A stretch of DNA of 8,458 nucleotides from F23-B02 sp045601285 (GTDB lineage Bacteria; Bacillota; Clostridia; Oscillospirales; Oscillospiraceae), in the NCBI GenBank assembly GCA_045601285.1, contig JAZRZJ010000039.1, positions 1 to 8,458 on the forward strand. Reading direction: 5' to 3'. Both the position numbers and the translations under genes were made by a program. How positions within the stretch are numbered: the stretch's first letter is position 1; each line of letters starts with the position of its first letter. This document shows, piece after piece, positions 1 to 5,703 of the stretch. The notes beneath the pieces were generated by a model. That model saw only the letters and a program-made list of their open reading frames with translations, did no database searches and had not been told where the DNA came from.

Positions 1-2
1 AA

Positions 3-227
3 AGACTTCATCAGGAGCGCATTGAAAAAGGGCTGAATATCACCAATTACAACAAACTTCAGTTTGCCGTGCTGACCCGTTGGTGTACTTTTGGGGCAAA
101 TACCCTGCCTCTACGCACCGTTTGGGGCAAATACAGCAGCGAAGCTCCGACCGAGAGGTCCAAGCTTTTTTGCCGGCAGCGGATGAAAAAATTATCCGCA
201 TCGCTCAAATTGATTGAGAGGGGATAA
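3..227 (+). CDS. Partial, unrecognised ORF (C-terminal end only)
   Basis: The frame starting at base 3 is open from the window edge to a TAA at 225-227, giving 74 residues that end in ...KKLSASLKLIERG. I do not recognise the family. The tail is basic and has no membrane segment. A second forward frame is also open from about 26 to a TGA at 215-217 and ends in the protein-like string FLPAADEKIIRIAQID, so the coding frame is uncertain and a frameshift or decayed gene is possible. A 14-bp direct repeat lies inside (90-103 and 121-134). The stop codon falls next to an inverted repeat, as is common at the 3' ends of genes in mobile cassettes, but that is inference. If neither frame is coding, the first 354 bases hold only hairpins. 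Confidence 0.35.
   Translation, partial: RLHQERIEKGLNITNYNKLQFAVLTRWCTFGANTLPLRTVWGKYSSEAPTERSKLFCRQRMKKLSASLKLIERG
90..134. repeat. 14-bp direct repeat pair
   Basis: TTTGGGGCAAATAC occurs at 90-103 and again at 121-134, offset by 31 bp. The offset is not a multiple of three, so the copies are read in different frames: WGKY appears from the first copy in one frame and from the second copy in the next. The intervening bases are not duplicated. Its meaning is unknown. Confidence 0.8.
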
Positions 228-242
228 CCAATCCCCTCTCAA
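214..242. repeat. 12-bp perfect inverted repeat (hairpin) at ORF end
   Basis: TTGAGAGGGGAT (214-225) and its exact complement at 231-242 flank a 5-nt loop (AACCA). The stem overlaps the stop codon of the partial reading frame. No T-tract follows on either strand, so it is not a textbook intrinsic terminator, although it may protect a 3' end or mark an element boundary. Confidence 0.75.
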
Positions 243-248
243 ACTCTC

Positions 249-270
249 CCCATGCAAGATTTGGCATGGG
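249..270. repeat. 7-bp inverted repeat (hairpin)
   Basis: CCCATGC (249-255) pairs with GCATGGG (264-270) across an 8-nt loop. It lies directly downstream of the 214-242 hairpin and has no T-tract. Its role is unknown. Confidence 0.55.
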
Positions 271-300
271 TGCATTGTATTAATCGTTGAGTGCTGTCCA

Positions 301-335
301 GAAGCCTCCGTATGCCTTTTGTCAGCGGAGGTTTC
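301..335. terminator. Hairpin between the left-edge ORF and the YdeI-family gene; weak terminator candidate
   Basis: CCTCCG (305-310) pairs with CGGAGG (326-331). The stem can be extended outward to 301/335 with one G-U pair. On the + strand it is followed by a broken T-rich stretch (TTTCCTTGTCCCTTT), and on the - strand by CTTCTGG. It could end transcription from the left-edge element and from the convergent gene ending at 355, but neither side has a proper U-tract. Confidence 0.4.
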
Positions 336-354
336 CTTGTCCCTTTAACATACG

Positions 355-924
355 TTATCTGTAATATTTTTCGATCCCGCCGTAGCCCGTGATGAGCTTG
401 TTTTCCCTTGTTTTTGCGATGAAGCTTTTCAGCCTTTTCTCAAATTCCGCGGGGCGTTTTCTTGCCGCGTCAATATACGCGACGCGGATTCTTTTATAGG
501 GCTCGGAGAAGCCTTTATAGTTTTCCCACACAGCACTGTCTTTTCTGATTTCATCAAGTATATCCTCGGGAAACTCGTAGGGCGCGGTGATTATACGCAG
601 AACCTTTTCTCTGATTTTCGGGTGAATCATGCCCTGACCATCAAGCCATATAAGGCGCTCGATATTCGGTCTTGAATATCCGCTTCCCTCTCGTCTTGGG
701 CAGAAGCGGCGCAGACCGTGGTTTTCATCGAGGGTGCCCGCGGTACTGTCAATCCAGCCGAAGCACAGCGCCTCCTCCACCGCGTCGTTATAGGAAAGGC
801 TCTCCTCCCCCGACGCTTTTACGGGAAATACAAACCATATTTCTTTTTCCGTTTCAAAGTTTTCGGCGAGCCATGCTCTCCATTGCCCTCTGTCGCTTGT
901 ATAAAAGATTTTTGTGTGCTCCAT
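355..924 (-). CDS. YdeI/OmdA-family protein
   Basis: A 189-residue soluble protein of the YdeI/OmpD-associated (OmdA) family. The family name comes from bacteriocin-protection and OmpD-associated homologues, and no biochemical reaction is established. The N-terminal half has the family pattern W-x-x-W-L (15-19), then ALCFGWIDS (52-60), then RRFCPRREGSGYSRPNIERL (72-91). The C-terminal OmdA-like helical part (about 117-180) contains FPEDI, F-x-x-x-x-x-Y-K-R-I and K-T-R-E-N-K. There is no signal peptide or membrane segment. The start is placed at the ATG at 924 because AAGGGGAG lies 7-8 nt upstream of it on this strand. The frame is open 13 codons further, but the upstream start would lie inside the promoter. 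The gene is monocistronic and divergent from the C69 gene. The family call is solid; the function is not. Confidence 0.85.
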   Translation of the reverse strand: MEHTKIFYTSDRGQWRAWLAENFETEKEIWFVFPVKASGEESLSYNDAVEEALCFGWIDSTAGTLDENHGLRRFCPRREGSGYSRPNIERLIWLDGQGMIHPKIREKVLRIITAPYEFPEDILDEIRKDSAVWENYKGFSEPYKRIRVAYIDAARKRPAEFEKRLKSFIAKTRENKLITGYGGIEKYYR

Positions 925-953
925 AGTCTGTCTCCCCTTGGTTCTATGCTCCG

Positions 954-982
954 AGTATATCACACCTGCCCGTTACGCACAA
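954..982 (-). promoter_or_regulatory. Sigma-A promoter for the YdeI-family gene
   Basis: On the minus strand, TTGTGC (977-982) and TATACT (954-959) are separated by exactly 17 bp. This would start transcription about 20 nt upstream of the start codon at 924. Confidence 0.6.
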
Positions 983-1046
983 ACAAAAACGCATCTGACA
1001 TGCATGGACGGGAACTTTTGCAAATTAATTATGCTCCACGGTGCTG

Positions 1047-1075
1047 TTGAAAAATTCTGCCGAACCCGTTATAAT
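1047..1075 (+). promoter_or_regulatory. Sigma-A promoter for the C69 gene
   Basis: TTGAAA (1047-1052), a 17-bp spacer, then a perfect TATAAT (1070-1075). Transcription would begin near 1082, leaving a leader of about 23 nt that contains the ribosome binding site. Confidence 0.8.
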
Positions 1076-1089
1076 GAAATCATCAGATT

Positions 1090-1096
1090 AAGGGAG
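1090..1096 (+). promoter_or_regulatory. Ribosome binding site that decides the C69 start
   Basis: AAGGGAG ends at 1096, 8 nt before the ATG at 1105. An in-frame GTG at 1096 overlaps this site and therefore cannot be the start. The choice puts Cys at residue 2, as the enzyme family requires. Confidence 0.8.
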
Positions 1097-1104
1097 TGAG
1101 CCAC

Positions 1105-2316
1105 ATGTGCGATACACTTGGCAAAATTTCGGACAATAAAGCGTTATTCGGAAAAAACAGCGACCGCAGCCCCAACGAGCCTCAGGTGCTCGAATATATT
1201 CCCGCGGCAAAGCACAGCGAAAAAGAGCTGAGGGCAACCTACATAAGCGTGCCGCAGGTCAAGGAAACCCACGGCGTTCTGCTGTCCCGTCCCACATGGA
1301 TGTGGGGTGCGGAAATCGGCGTGAACGACTGCGGCGTTTGCATTGGAAACGAGGCGGTTTTCACCCTCGGAAAGTACGGCAGGACGGGACTCACGGGCAT
1401 GGATATGCTCCGCATGGCGCTGGAGCGCTCGGAGTCCGCAGAGGTCGCCCTTGAAACACTCATTTCTCTGCTTGAGCAGTTCGGTCAGGGCGGCAACTGC
1501 GGCTATGACCACGAATTTTTCTATGACAACTCCTTTCTCGTCATGGACAGAGGCGGACTTTTCGTGCTTGAAACCTGCGGCAAAAAGTGGGTTTACAAGA
1601 AGTATGACAGGGCCAGCATCAGCAACCGCCTTTCCATCGGAAGCGACGGCGACAAATACAGCGACGGCACTCCCTGCGACTTCCGACTCCGCCACACCGA
1701 GCAGGTCTTTACCATGGGCTCGGGCTCTGCTGCCAGAAGAAAACAGACTCAGAGCTGTATTGCAAGGGTGGAGAGCATCGGCGATATAATGTCCGCTCTC
1801 CGTGTGCATGAGCAGGGCGTAAAAAATCCCTTTGCCAAGGGCAGCGTAGGCAGCGCCTGTATGCACTTCGGAGGCATGGTGGGCGACCACACCACGCAGA
1901 GCATGGCGGTTGAGCTTAAGCCCGACAGAACAGTTGTCTGGGCAACGGGCTCCTCAACGCCCTGCGTGTCCCTGTTCAAGCCCTATGAGTTCGGCAGCAA
2001 GCCCTGCGCTCCCGTATTCTCCGCAGATGCCGCGGAGGCGAAAAAATACTGGTACGCGCAGGAAATGTTCCGCCGTCAGCTCATCGGCAAATGCGTTCCC
2101 GCAGAATTTTTTGCCGAGCGTGACGCCCTTGAGCAGAGCTGGCTTGAGCAAGCGGAAACCGCAGACCTCTCCGAGCTGAGCGAAAAATGTGCCGCCGAGG
2201 AGAAGGCGTTTTACGACAAATGGAGCGCATATTCCTTTGAGCCCGCCAAGGCCTCCGCCGGCTTCGCAAAGCGCTGGGCGCAGAAGACCGAAGTCCTCAT
2301 AAAAGAATCCGTATAA
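1105..2316 (+). CDS. Secernin-like C69 family peptidase/amidohydrolase (Ntn hydrolase)
   Basis: A 403-residue cytosolic protein of peptidase family C69 in the secernin subgroup. These are N-terminal-nucleophile hydrolases in which Cys2, exposed once Met1 is removed, attacks amide bonds. The sequence begins MCDT, followed by LFGKNSDRSPNEPQ (14-27). Next come RPTWMWGAEIGVNDCGVCIGNE (62-83, the secernin hallmark), GLTGMDMLRMALER (95-108), GGNCGYDHEFFYDNSF (129-144), a CMHFGGMVGDHTTQS stretch in the middle and W-A-T-G-S-S-T-P-C near residue 280. Length and motif order fit full-length family members. No signal peptide is seen. The ATG at 1105 is chosen for its Shine-Dalgarno spacing and for Cys2. 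The substrate cannot be read from the sequence; dipeptidase activity is known for other C69 members, while secernin activity is poorly defined. The gene stands alone between its promoter and a bidirectional terminator. Confidence 0.9.
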   Translation: MCDTLGKISDNKALFGKNSDRSPNEPQVLEYIPAAKHSEKELRATYISVPQVKETHGVLLSRPTWMWGAEIGVNDCGVCIGNEAVFTLGKYGRTGLTGMDMLRMALERSESAEVALETLISLLEQFGQGGNCGYDHEFFYDNSFLVMDRGGLFVLETCGKKWVYKKYDRASISNRLSIGSDGDKYSDGTPCDFRLRHTEQVFTMGSGSAARRKQTQSCIARVESIGDIMSALRVHEQGVKNPFAKGSVGSACMHFGGMVGDHTTQSMAVELKPDRTVVWATGSSTPCVSLFKPYEFGSKPCAPVFSADAAEAKKYWYAQEMFRRQLIGKCVPAEFFAERDALEQSWLEQAETADLSELSEKCAAEEKAFYDKWSAYSFEPAKASAGFAKRWAQKTEVLIKESV

Positions 2317-2346
2317 AAACAAGACCATAAGCATACGCAGTTTTGC

Positions 2347-2380
2347 GACAAAAAAGCACCCATAGGGTGCTTTTTTTGTC
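2347..2380. terminator. Bidirectional intrinsic terminator
   Basis: GCACCC (2356-2361), loop ATA, GGGTGC (2365-2370), flanked by six A on the left and seven T on the right. The A/T runs and an outer GAC/GTC extend the pairing. It sits between the stops of the C69 gene (2316, +) and the membrane-protein gene (2382, -), so it can end both transcripts. Confidence 0.92.
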
Positions 2381-2381
2381 G

Positions 2382-3224
2382 TTAATCAATCGGAGATACC
2401 ATGAGATTTGCGCCGTCAACAACGATGTTGTAGCTTACCGTATCGCCGTTTTCGTTTTCAAAATCAATAATTGCCGCTCCGTTGTGCTCGGAGGTTATTT
2501 TCGCGCAATTTCCCTCCGTAATCTCAACATCAACAATGTTTTCATCGCTTACGGTGCAGCTCCAGGCTCCTTCCTCAAGGAGAATAACATAAGTGCTGCC
2601 GCCGCCGTCATTCATTACCGTCCAGCCGATAAAGACCGCCAGCACAAGAACAATAATCGCAAGGGCAGCGATGCGGTGCTTCTTCTCATCAAGCAGAACA
2701 AGCACCAGAAAAACCGCCAAAGCAATGCAGAAGATGCTGCTCAGCAGATGGTGGGGGAACGCGGCGACGGCGGTATTGAAATAGGACACGCACATATATG
2801 CAAGGAAGACCGTGGCAACGGAAAGCACCGCAACGCTGAGCCAGTTTTTCTTCTTCAGCAGGAACGCAATTGCCGCGCCCGGAAGCGTCAGCACCGTGAG
2901 CCTGAACCAGTGGCCGTAGTAGCCGAAGAGTTCCCAGCCCATAGAGTTAAAAGGCACCTCGATGAGATAAATAAGCGGCTGGCTGATGAGGAAGAACACG
3001 AAGCACTTGAGCGAGGCCTCCCACCACTTGTCACAGTTGACTATGATAAATATGGCAAACAGGAACCAACACTCCAGGCTTATGGCAATGTCCTGAAAGG
3101 AGGTGTCCTTCAGGGCGGGAATAAGGTTCAGCACCGCGGTAACAACGGCGGTAATAATCGCAAAGATTATCACCCTGGGCCACGTCATTTTATATCCGCC
3201 GAAATATTTTTTGATTTTTGTCAT
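2382..3224 (-). CDS. Seven-helix membrane protein with extracytoplasmic beta-rich domain, family not recognised
   Basis: A 280-residue protein. Seven hydrophobic helices can be read at about 16-37, 45-63, 69-89, 105-123, 127-147, 155-178 and 184-205. The charged loops KKK (124-126) and DEKKHR (179-184), with a basic N-terminus, fit an N-in, C-out topology. The last 75 residues (206-280) alternate polar and hydrophobic residues with W-S-C-T-V-S, N-I-V-D-V, N-G-A-A-I-I-D-F and Y-N-I-V-V-D, like a single Ig-like (Big_2-type) domain; that fold is inference. I recognise no transporter or enzyme signature. The start is supported by AAGGAG 7 nt upstream. The gene is divergent from the CDF transporter gene, with the two -35 boxes one base apart, so shared regulation is possible. 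Confidence 0.8.
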   Translation of the reverse strand: MTKIKKYFGGYKMTWPRVIIFAIITAVVTAVLNLIPALKDTSFQDIAISLECWFLFAIFIIVNCDKWWEASLKCFVFFLISQPLIYLIEVPFNSMGWELFGYYGHWFRLTVLTLPGAAIAFLLKKKNWLSVAVLSVATVFLAYMCVSYFNTAVAAFPHHLLSSIFCIALAVFLVLVLLDEKKHRIAALAIIVLVLAVFIGWTVMNDGGGSTYVILLEEGAWSCTVSDENIVDVEITEGNCAKITSEHNGAAIIDFENENGDTVSYNIVVDGANLMVSPID

Positions 3225-3256
3225 AATGGTACTCCTTAGTGTGTTTTGCTTATGGA

Positions 3257-3285
3257 ATTATAGCATCTGAAGCATGGCTTTTCAA
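3257..3285 (-). promoter_or_regulatory. Sigma-A promoter for the membrane-protein gene
   Basis: On the minus strand, TTGAAA (3280-3285), a 17-bp spacer and TATAAT (3257-3262). This is a near-consensus promoter about 30 nt upstream of the start codon. Confidence 0.8.
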
Positions 3286-3286
3286 C

Positions 3287-3314
3287 TTGTATTTTTGATT
3301 TCAGATGGTATAAT
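3287..3314 (+). promoter_or_regulatory. Extended -10 promoter for the CDF-cupin operon
   Basis: TATAAT (3309-3314) is preceded by TGG, an extended -10 (TGn) element, with TTGTAT (3287-3292) as the -35 and a 16-bp spacer. Transcription would start near 3321, leaving a leader of about 32 nt. That is too short for a yybP-ykoY manganese riboswitch and rules out the in-frame GTG at 3317 as the start. Confidence 0.75.
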
Positions 3315-3352
3315 AGGTGCATCATAAAATATATGGCAGGCAAGGTAAAGGT

Positions 3353-4489
3353 ATGAAATTTATCTGTAAAATCTTACGTCAGGATCCCGACAGCCGCGAG
3401 GGCATAATCGCGGGCACCTCGGGTCTCGGTATAATAGTCAATCTGCTCATCGCCGCAATCAAGGTCATTCTCGGTCTGCTGGCAAACTCCATTGCCATCA
3501 TATCCGAAGGTATCAACAACGCCTCCGATGCGCTGACAAGCGTGCTGACCCTTGTGGGCACCAAGCTTGCGGGCAAAAAGCCCGATGCAAAGCACCCCTT
3601 CGGCTACGGCAGAATCGAATACCTCACAAGTCTTATCATCGCAATCCTTATTCTCGTAACCGGCTTTGAGGTTCTAACGGGTGCCATTGACCTCATCTTC
3701 AATCCCGAGGAAATGGACATCTCCATAATCGCCATTGCCGCCGTTGCGATTTCCGCCGTCATTAAATTCTTCCTCGGAGTTTACACCATAAAGCAAGGCA
3801 AAAAGGCAGACTCCCTCGCCCTCACTGCCGTAGGTCTTGACTGCCGCAATGACTCCTTTGTTTCCGTCATCACCATTCTCTCCGCAGTAATCTTCCTCGT
3901 CTTTGACTTCTCCATTGACGCCTATGTGGGTATCTTCACCTCAATTCTCATTATCAAGGCGGGCCTTGAGGTTCTGAGGGACACCGTTTCCGAGCTTCTC
4001 GGCAAGCCCGGTGACGAGGAGCTTGCAAAGAAGCTCTACCGGGAAATCCGCAGCACCGAGGGCGTTCTCGGCGCCGCCGACATGATGCTTCACAACTACG
4101 GTCCCGATGCCTATTCCGGCTCCGTAAATGTTGAAATCGACCACGAAAAAACCGTCGGCGAGGTCTACGATATACTGCACGCCCTGCAGCTTCATATCAT
4201 GCACGAATACGATGTCACGATGGTATTCGGCGTCTACGCCGTTGACGACGACCACGAGGAAGTCAAGCTTATCCGCAAGACCGTTTCGGATTTCGTCATC
4301 GGGCATGAGCACGTCAAGAGCTTCCACGCCGTTTATCTTGACCCCAATTCCCCGAAAATCTACTGCGACTTCATCGTCGATTACGACCTTAAAGACTGGG
4401 ACGCCCTCCGTAAAGAGTTTATTGCCTATATGGCTGAGCTTTATCCCGAAAACGAGATCGTTCTCACCATTGAAACGGAGTTTGTGTGA
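3353..4489 (+). CDS. Cation diffusion facilitator transporter, probably Mn(II) efflux
   Basis: A 378-residue cation diffusion facilitator, a membrane antiporter that exports divalent metal in exchange for protons. Six hydrophobic helices occupy about 22-215, with the conserved cytosolic HPFGYGR at 81-87. The metal site reads N55-x-x-x-D59 in helix 2 and D163-x-x-x-D167 in helix 5. Zinc CDFs usually have His/Asp at these places, while an Asn-Asp/Asp-Asp set is typical of manganese CDFs such as pneumococcal MntE, so Mn is the likely substrate (inference). The cytosolic tail (about 218-378) is roughly twice the usual length and looks like two successive ferredoxin-like units (finding below). The start at 3353 has AAGG 7 nt upstream; an in-frame GTG at 3317 lies before the predicted transcription start. 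The stop overlaps the cupin start. Confidence 0.92.
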   Translation: MKFICKILRQDPDSREGIIAGTSGLGIIVNLLIAAIKVILGLLANSIAIISEGINNASDALTSVLTLVGTKLAGKKPDAKHPFGYGRIEYLTSLIIAILILVTGFEVLTGAIDLIFNPEEMDISIIAIAAVAISAVIKFFLGVYTIKQGKKADSLALTAVGLDCRNDSFVSVITILSAVIFLVFDFSIDAYVGIFTSILIIKAGLEVLRDTVSELLGKPGDEELAKKLYREIRSTEGVLGAADMMLHNYGPDAYSGSVNVEIDHEKTVGEVYDILHALQLHIMHEYDVTMVFGVYAVDDDHEEVKLIRKTVSDFVIGHEHVKSFHAVYLDPNSPKIYCDFIVDYDLKDWDALRKEFIAYMAELYPENEIVLTIETEFV

Positions 4490-4938
4490 TGACTCCCGAA
4501 GAATTAAAAGAATATTTCGGCCTTGCTCCCCATGCGGAAAACGGAGCGTTTTCAGAACAGCATTACGGGCATTTTTTCTCGGGAAGGGCCTCCTCGGGCA
4601 GCATTTTCTACTATGTCGGCCCCGAGGAAATTACGGAGTTTCACAGAATTGACTGTGACGAATACTGGTGCTATTCCGAGGGCGTTCCTCTCGATGTGTG
4701 GCTGATTTCGGAGGACGGTAAAATTACCGTTAAGAAGCTTGGCACGGACAAAGGCTGTGAGCCCTTTGTGTACGTTCCGAAGGGCACGCTTTTTGCCTCG
4801 CGCCACAGCGGAAAAGCAGACTGCGGAACCTTCCTCGTGTGCATCACCGTTCCCCGCTTTGACCCGTCGGGATTCGAGCTGATTTCAAAAGAGGAACTGC
4901 TCGAAAAGCACCCTGAAGCCGCCGAATTTTACAAATGA
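4489..4938 (+). CDS. Cupin_5 / DUF985 family protein
   Basis: A 149-residue single-domain cupin of the DUF985 type. The family pattern is visible from end to end: LAPHAENGAFSEQHY (12-26), I-F-Y-Y-V (39-43), FHRIDCDEYWCYSEGVPLDV (51-70, with candidate metal ligands His52 and Glu58), KLGTDKGCEPFVYVPKGT (83-100) and VPRFDPSGFEL (121-131). Related cupins bind metal or sugar ligands, but no reaction is established for the family. The ATG at 4489 overlaps the transporter stop as TGATG and has GGAG 8 nt upstream. A GTG at 4486 also lies in frame but is less well placed. Overlap and shared promoter indicate translational coupling with the CDF gene, possibly a metal-linked role (inference). Confidence 0.88.
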   Translation: MTPEELKEYFGLAPHAENGAFSEQHYGHFFSGRASSGSIFYYVGPEEITEFHRIDCDEYWCYSEGVPLDVWLISEDGKITVKKLGTDKGCEPFVYVPKGTLFASRHSGKADCGTFLVCITVPRFDPSGFELISKEELLEKHPEAAEFYK

Positions 4939-4966
4939 AAATCCCCGTCATTGACGGGGATTTTTT
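4938..4966. terminator. Bidirectional intrinsic terminator
   Basis: TCCCCGTC (4942-4949), loop ATT, GACGGGGA (4953-4960), flanked by four A on the left and six T on the right. It begins at the last base of the cupin stop and ends 2 bp before the nitroreductase stop on the other strand, so it serves both convergent genes. Confidence 0.93.
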
Positions 4967-4967
4967 C

Positions 4968-5483
4968 TTACAGCTCCTCAACAAAATCGCTCATGTCGCG
5001 GTATTTTGTGTGCAGAGGCGCAGGCACGGCGTTCTCCGCGGCATAGCCCACGGGAAGCAGGTCGCGGACGCGGACGTTTTCCGGAAGTCCCAGCGCTGCC
5101 TTTACCTTGGCCTCGCTGAAATAACCAACCCAGCAGGAGCCAAGACCCTGCTCCCATGCCTCAAGCATCATGTGGGTGCATACTATGGCGGCATCGGTGT
5201 CGCCGAAGTCATGGCCCTCATAAATCATACCCTTTGCGGAACGGTCATTGTCATAGCCCACAACAAAAATCACGGGAGCATTAAAGGTGCAGGGGCTTAC
5301 CTCCGCAAGAGCCCTGCGCTTTTCCTCGCTTTTCACAACGTAAATCTTCTGGGGCTGATTGTTGCAGGCGGTGGGTGCCACCTTTGCCGCCTCGAGAATG
5401 AGGTCAAGCTTCTCCTGCTCAACGGGAGTATCCTTGTACGCACGGACTGCGTATCTTTCCTTTGCAAGCTCAATAAAACTCAT
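4968..5483 (-). CDS. Nitroreductase family protein (FMN-dependent)
   Basis: A 171-residue flavoprotein of the nitroreductase family, which reduces nitroaromatics, quinones or other electrophiles with NAD(P)H and FMN; the physiological substrate is unknown. FMN-contact motifs are in their usual places: ERYAVRAY (9-16, with Arg10 and Arg14), APTACNNQPQ (36-45), GLGSCWVGYF (113-122) and DLLPVGYAAE (141-150). It is at the short end for the family and has no ferredoxin domain. The protein is cytosolic and probably a homodimer. AAGGAGA lies about 7 nt upstream of the ATG at 5483. It is monocistronic, with its own promoter and the shared terminator at 4938-4966. Confidence 0.92.
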   Translation of the reverse strand: MSFIELAKERYAVRAYKDTPVEQEKLDLILEAAKVAPTACNNQPQKIYVVKSEEKRRALAEVSPCTFNAPVIFVVGYDNDRSAKGMIYEGHDFGDTDAAIVCTHMMLEAWEQGLGSCWVGYFSEAKVKAALGLPENVRVRDLLPVGYAAENAVPAPLHTKYRDMSDFVEEL

Positions 5484-5517
5484 GACATTTCTCCTTTTCG
5501 GGAATTTTTACAATCGG

Positions 5518-5546
5518 ATTTTATCACACATATCCGCTCATTGCAA
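5518..5546 (-). promoter_or_regulatory. Sigma-A promoter for the nitroreductase gene
   Basis: On the minus strand, TTGCAA (5541-5546), a 17-bp spacer and TAAAAT (5518-5523). It lies just beyond the terminator of the short peptide gene, so the two genes are separate transcription units. Confidence 0.7.
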
Positions 5547-5551
5547 GAACG

Positions 5552-5592
5552 CAAAAAGCACCCCGGTGTAAGAACACACCGGGGCGATTTTT
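5552..5592 (-). terminator. Terminator of the short peptide gene
   Basis: A 9-bp perfect stem, CCCCGGTGT (5561-5569) with ACACCGGGG (5576-5584), and a 6-nt loop. On the minus strand it is followed by TGCTTTTTG, and on the plus strand by CGATTTTTA. It lies about 24 nt after the stop of the 18-codon gene and before the nitroreductase promoter, so termination on the minus strand is the likely use. Confidence 0.8.
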
Positions 5593-5607
5593 ATGTAGCT
5601 TCTTCAA

Positions 5608-5664
5608 TTAGAAGGGCCAGTCAAAAACCATGTTGAAGAACAGCCATGCAGCAAACTTAATCAT
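5608..5664 (-). CDS. 18-residue hydrophobic peptide gene (candidate small protein)
   Basis: An ATG at 5664 on the minus strand opens an 18-codon frame ending in TAA (5608-5610) and encoding MIKFAAWLFFNMVFDWPF. A near-perfect ribosome binding site, AAGGAGG, stands 7 nt upstream. A plausible promoter and a 9-bp-stem terminator bracket it, giving a predicted transcript of about 145 nt. Eight of 18 residues are aromatic or Leu (five Phe, two Trp, one Leu), there is one Lys and one Asp, and it ends in Asp-Trp-Pro-Phe. There is no signal-peptide cleavage site and no Cys. I do not recognise a family. It could be a membrane micropeptide, a type I toxin-like peptide (Ibs toxins are of this size), a signalling peptide or a leader peptide. 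The evidence for translation is strong for so short a frame, but the function is unknown. Confidence 0.65.
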   Translation of the reverse strand: MIKFAAWLFFNMVFDWPF

Positions 5665-5671
5665 GTTATTT

Positions 5672-5678
5672 CCTCCTT
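5672..5678 (-). promoter_or_regulatory. Near-consensus ribosome binding site of the short peptide gene
   Basis: The minus strand reads AAGGAGG, then 7 nt (AAATAAC), then ATG. This is the best Shine-Dalgarno match in the window and the main reason for calling the 18-codon gene. Confidence 0.85.
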
Positions 5679-5703
5679 ATTGTATTTGTGTTTTTTTACT
5701 TAC

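Noticed and set aside
1144..1890. 248-residue minus-strand ORF inside the C69 gene
   Set aside because: It is a mirror of codon usage in the real gene: no RBS, no recognisable motifs, and the opposite frame has family hallmarks throughout.
2343..3239. 298-residue plus-strand ORF opposite the membrane-protein gene
   Set aside because: It is a low-complexity shadow with no ribosome binding site. It begins inside the bidirectional terminator, and the minus frame has a clear promoter, RBS and membrane topology.
3315..3352. Possible yybP-ykoY manganese riboswitch upstream of the Mn-type CDF gene
   Set aside because: The leader between the predicted transcription start (~3321) and the ATG (3353) is only about 32 nt, too short for that riboswitch, and no matching stem is visible.
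4935..5636. 233-residue plus-strand ORF opposite the nitroreductase
   Set aside because: It starts inside the cupin stop/terminator hairpin and overlaps the whole nitroreductase gene, whose FMN motifs are unmistakable.
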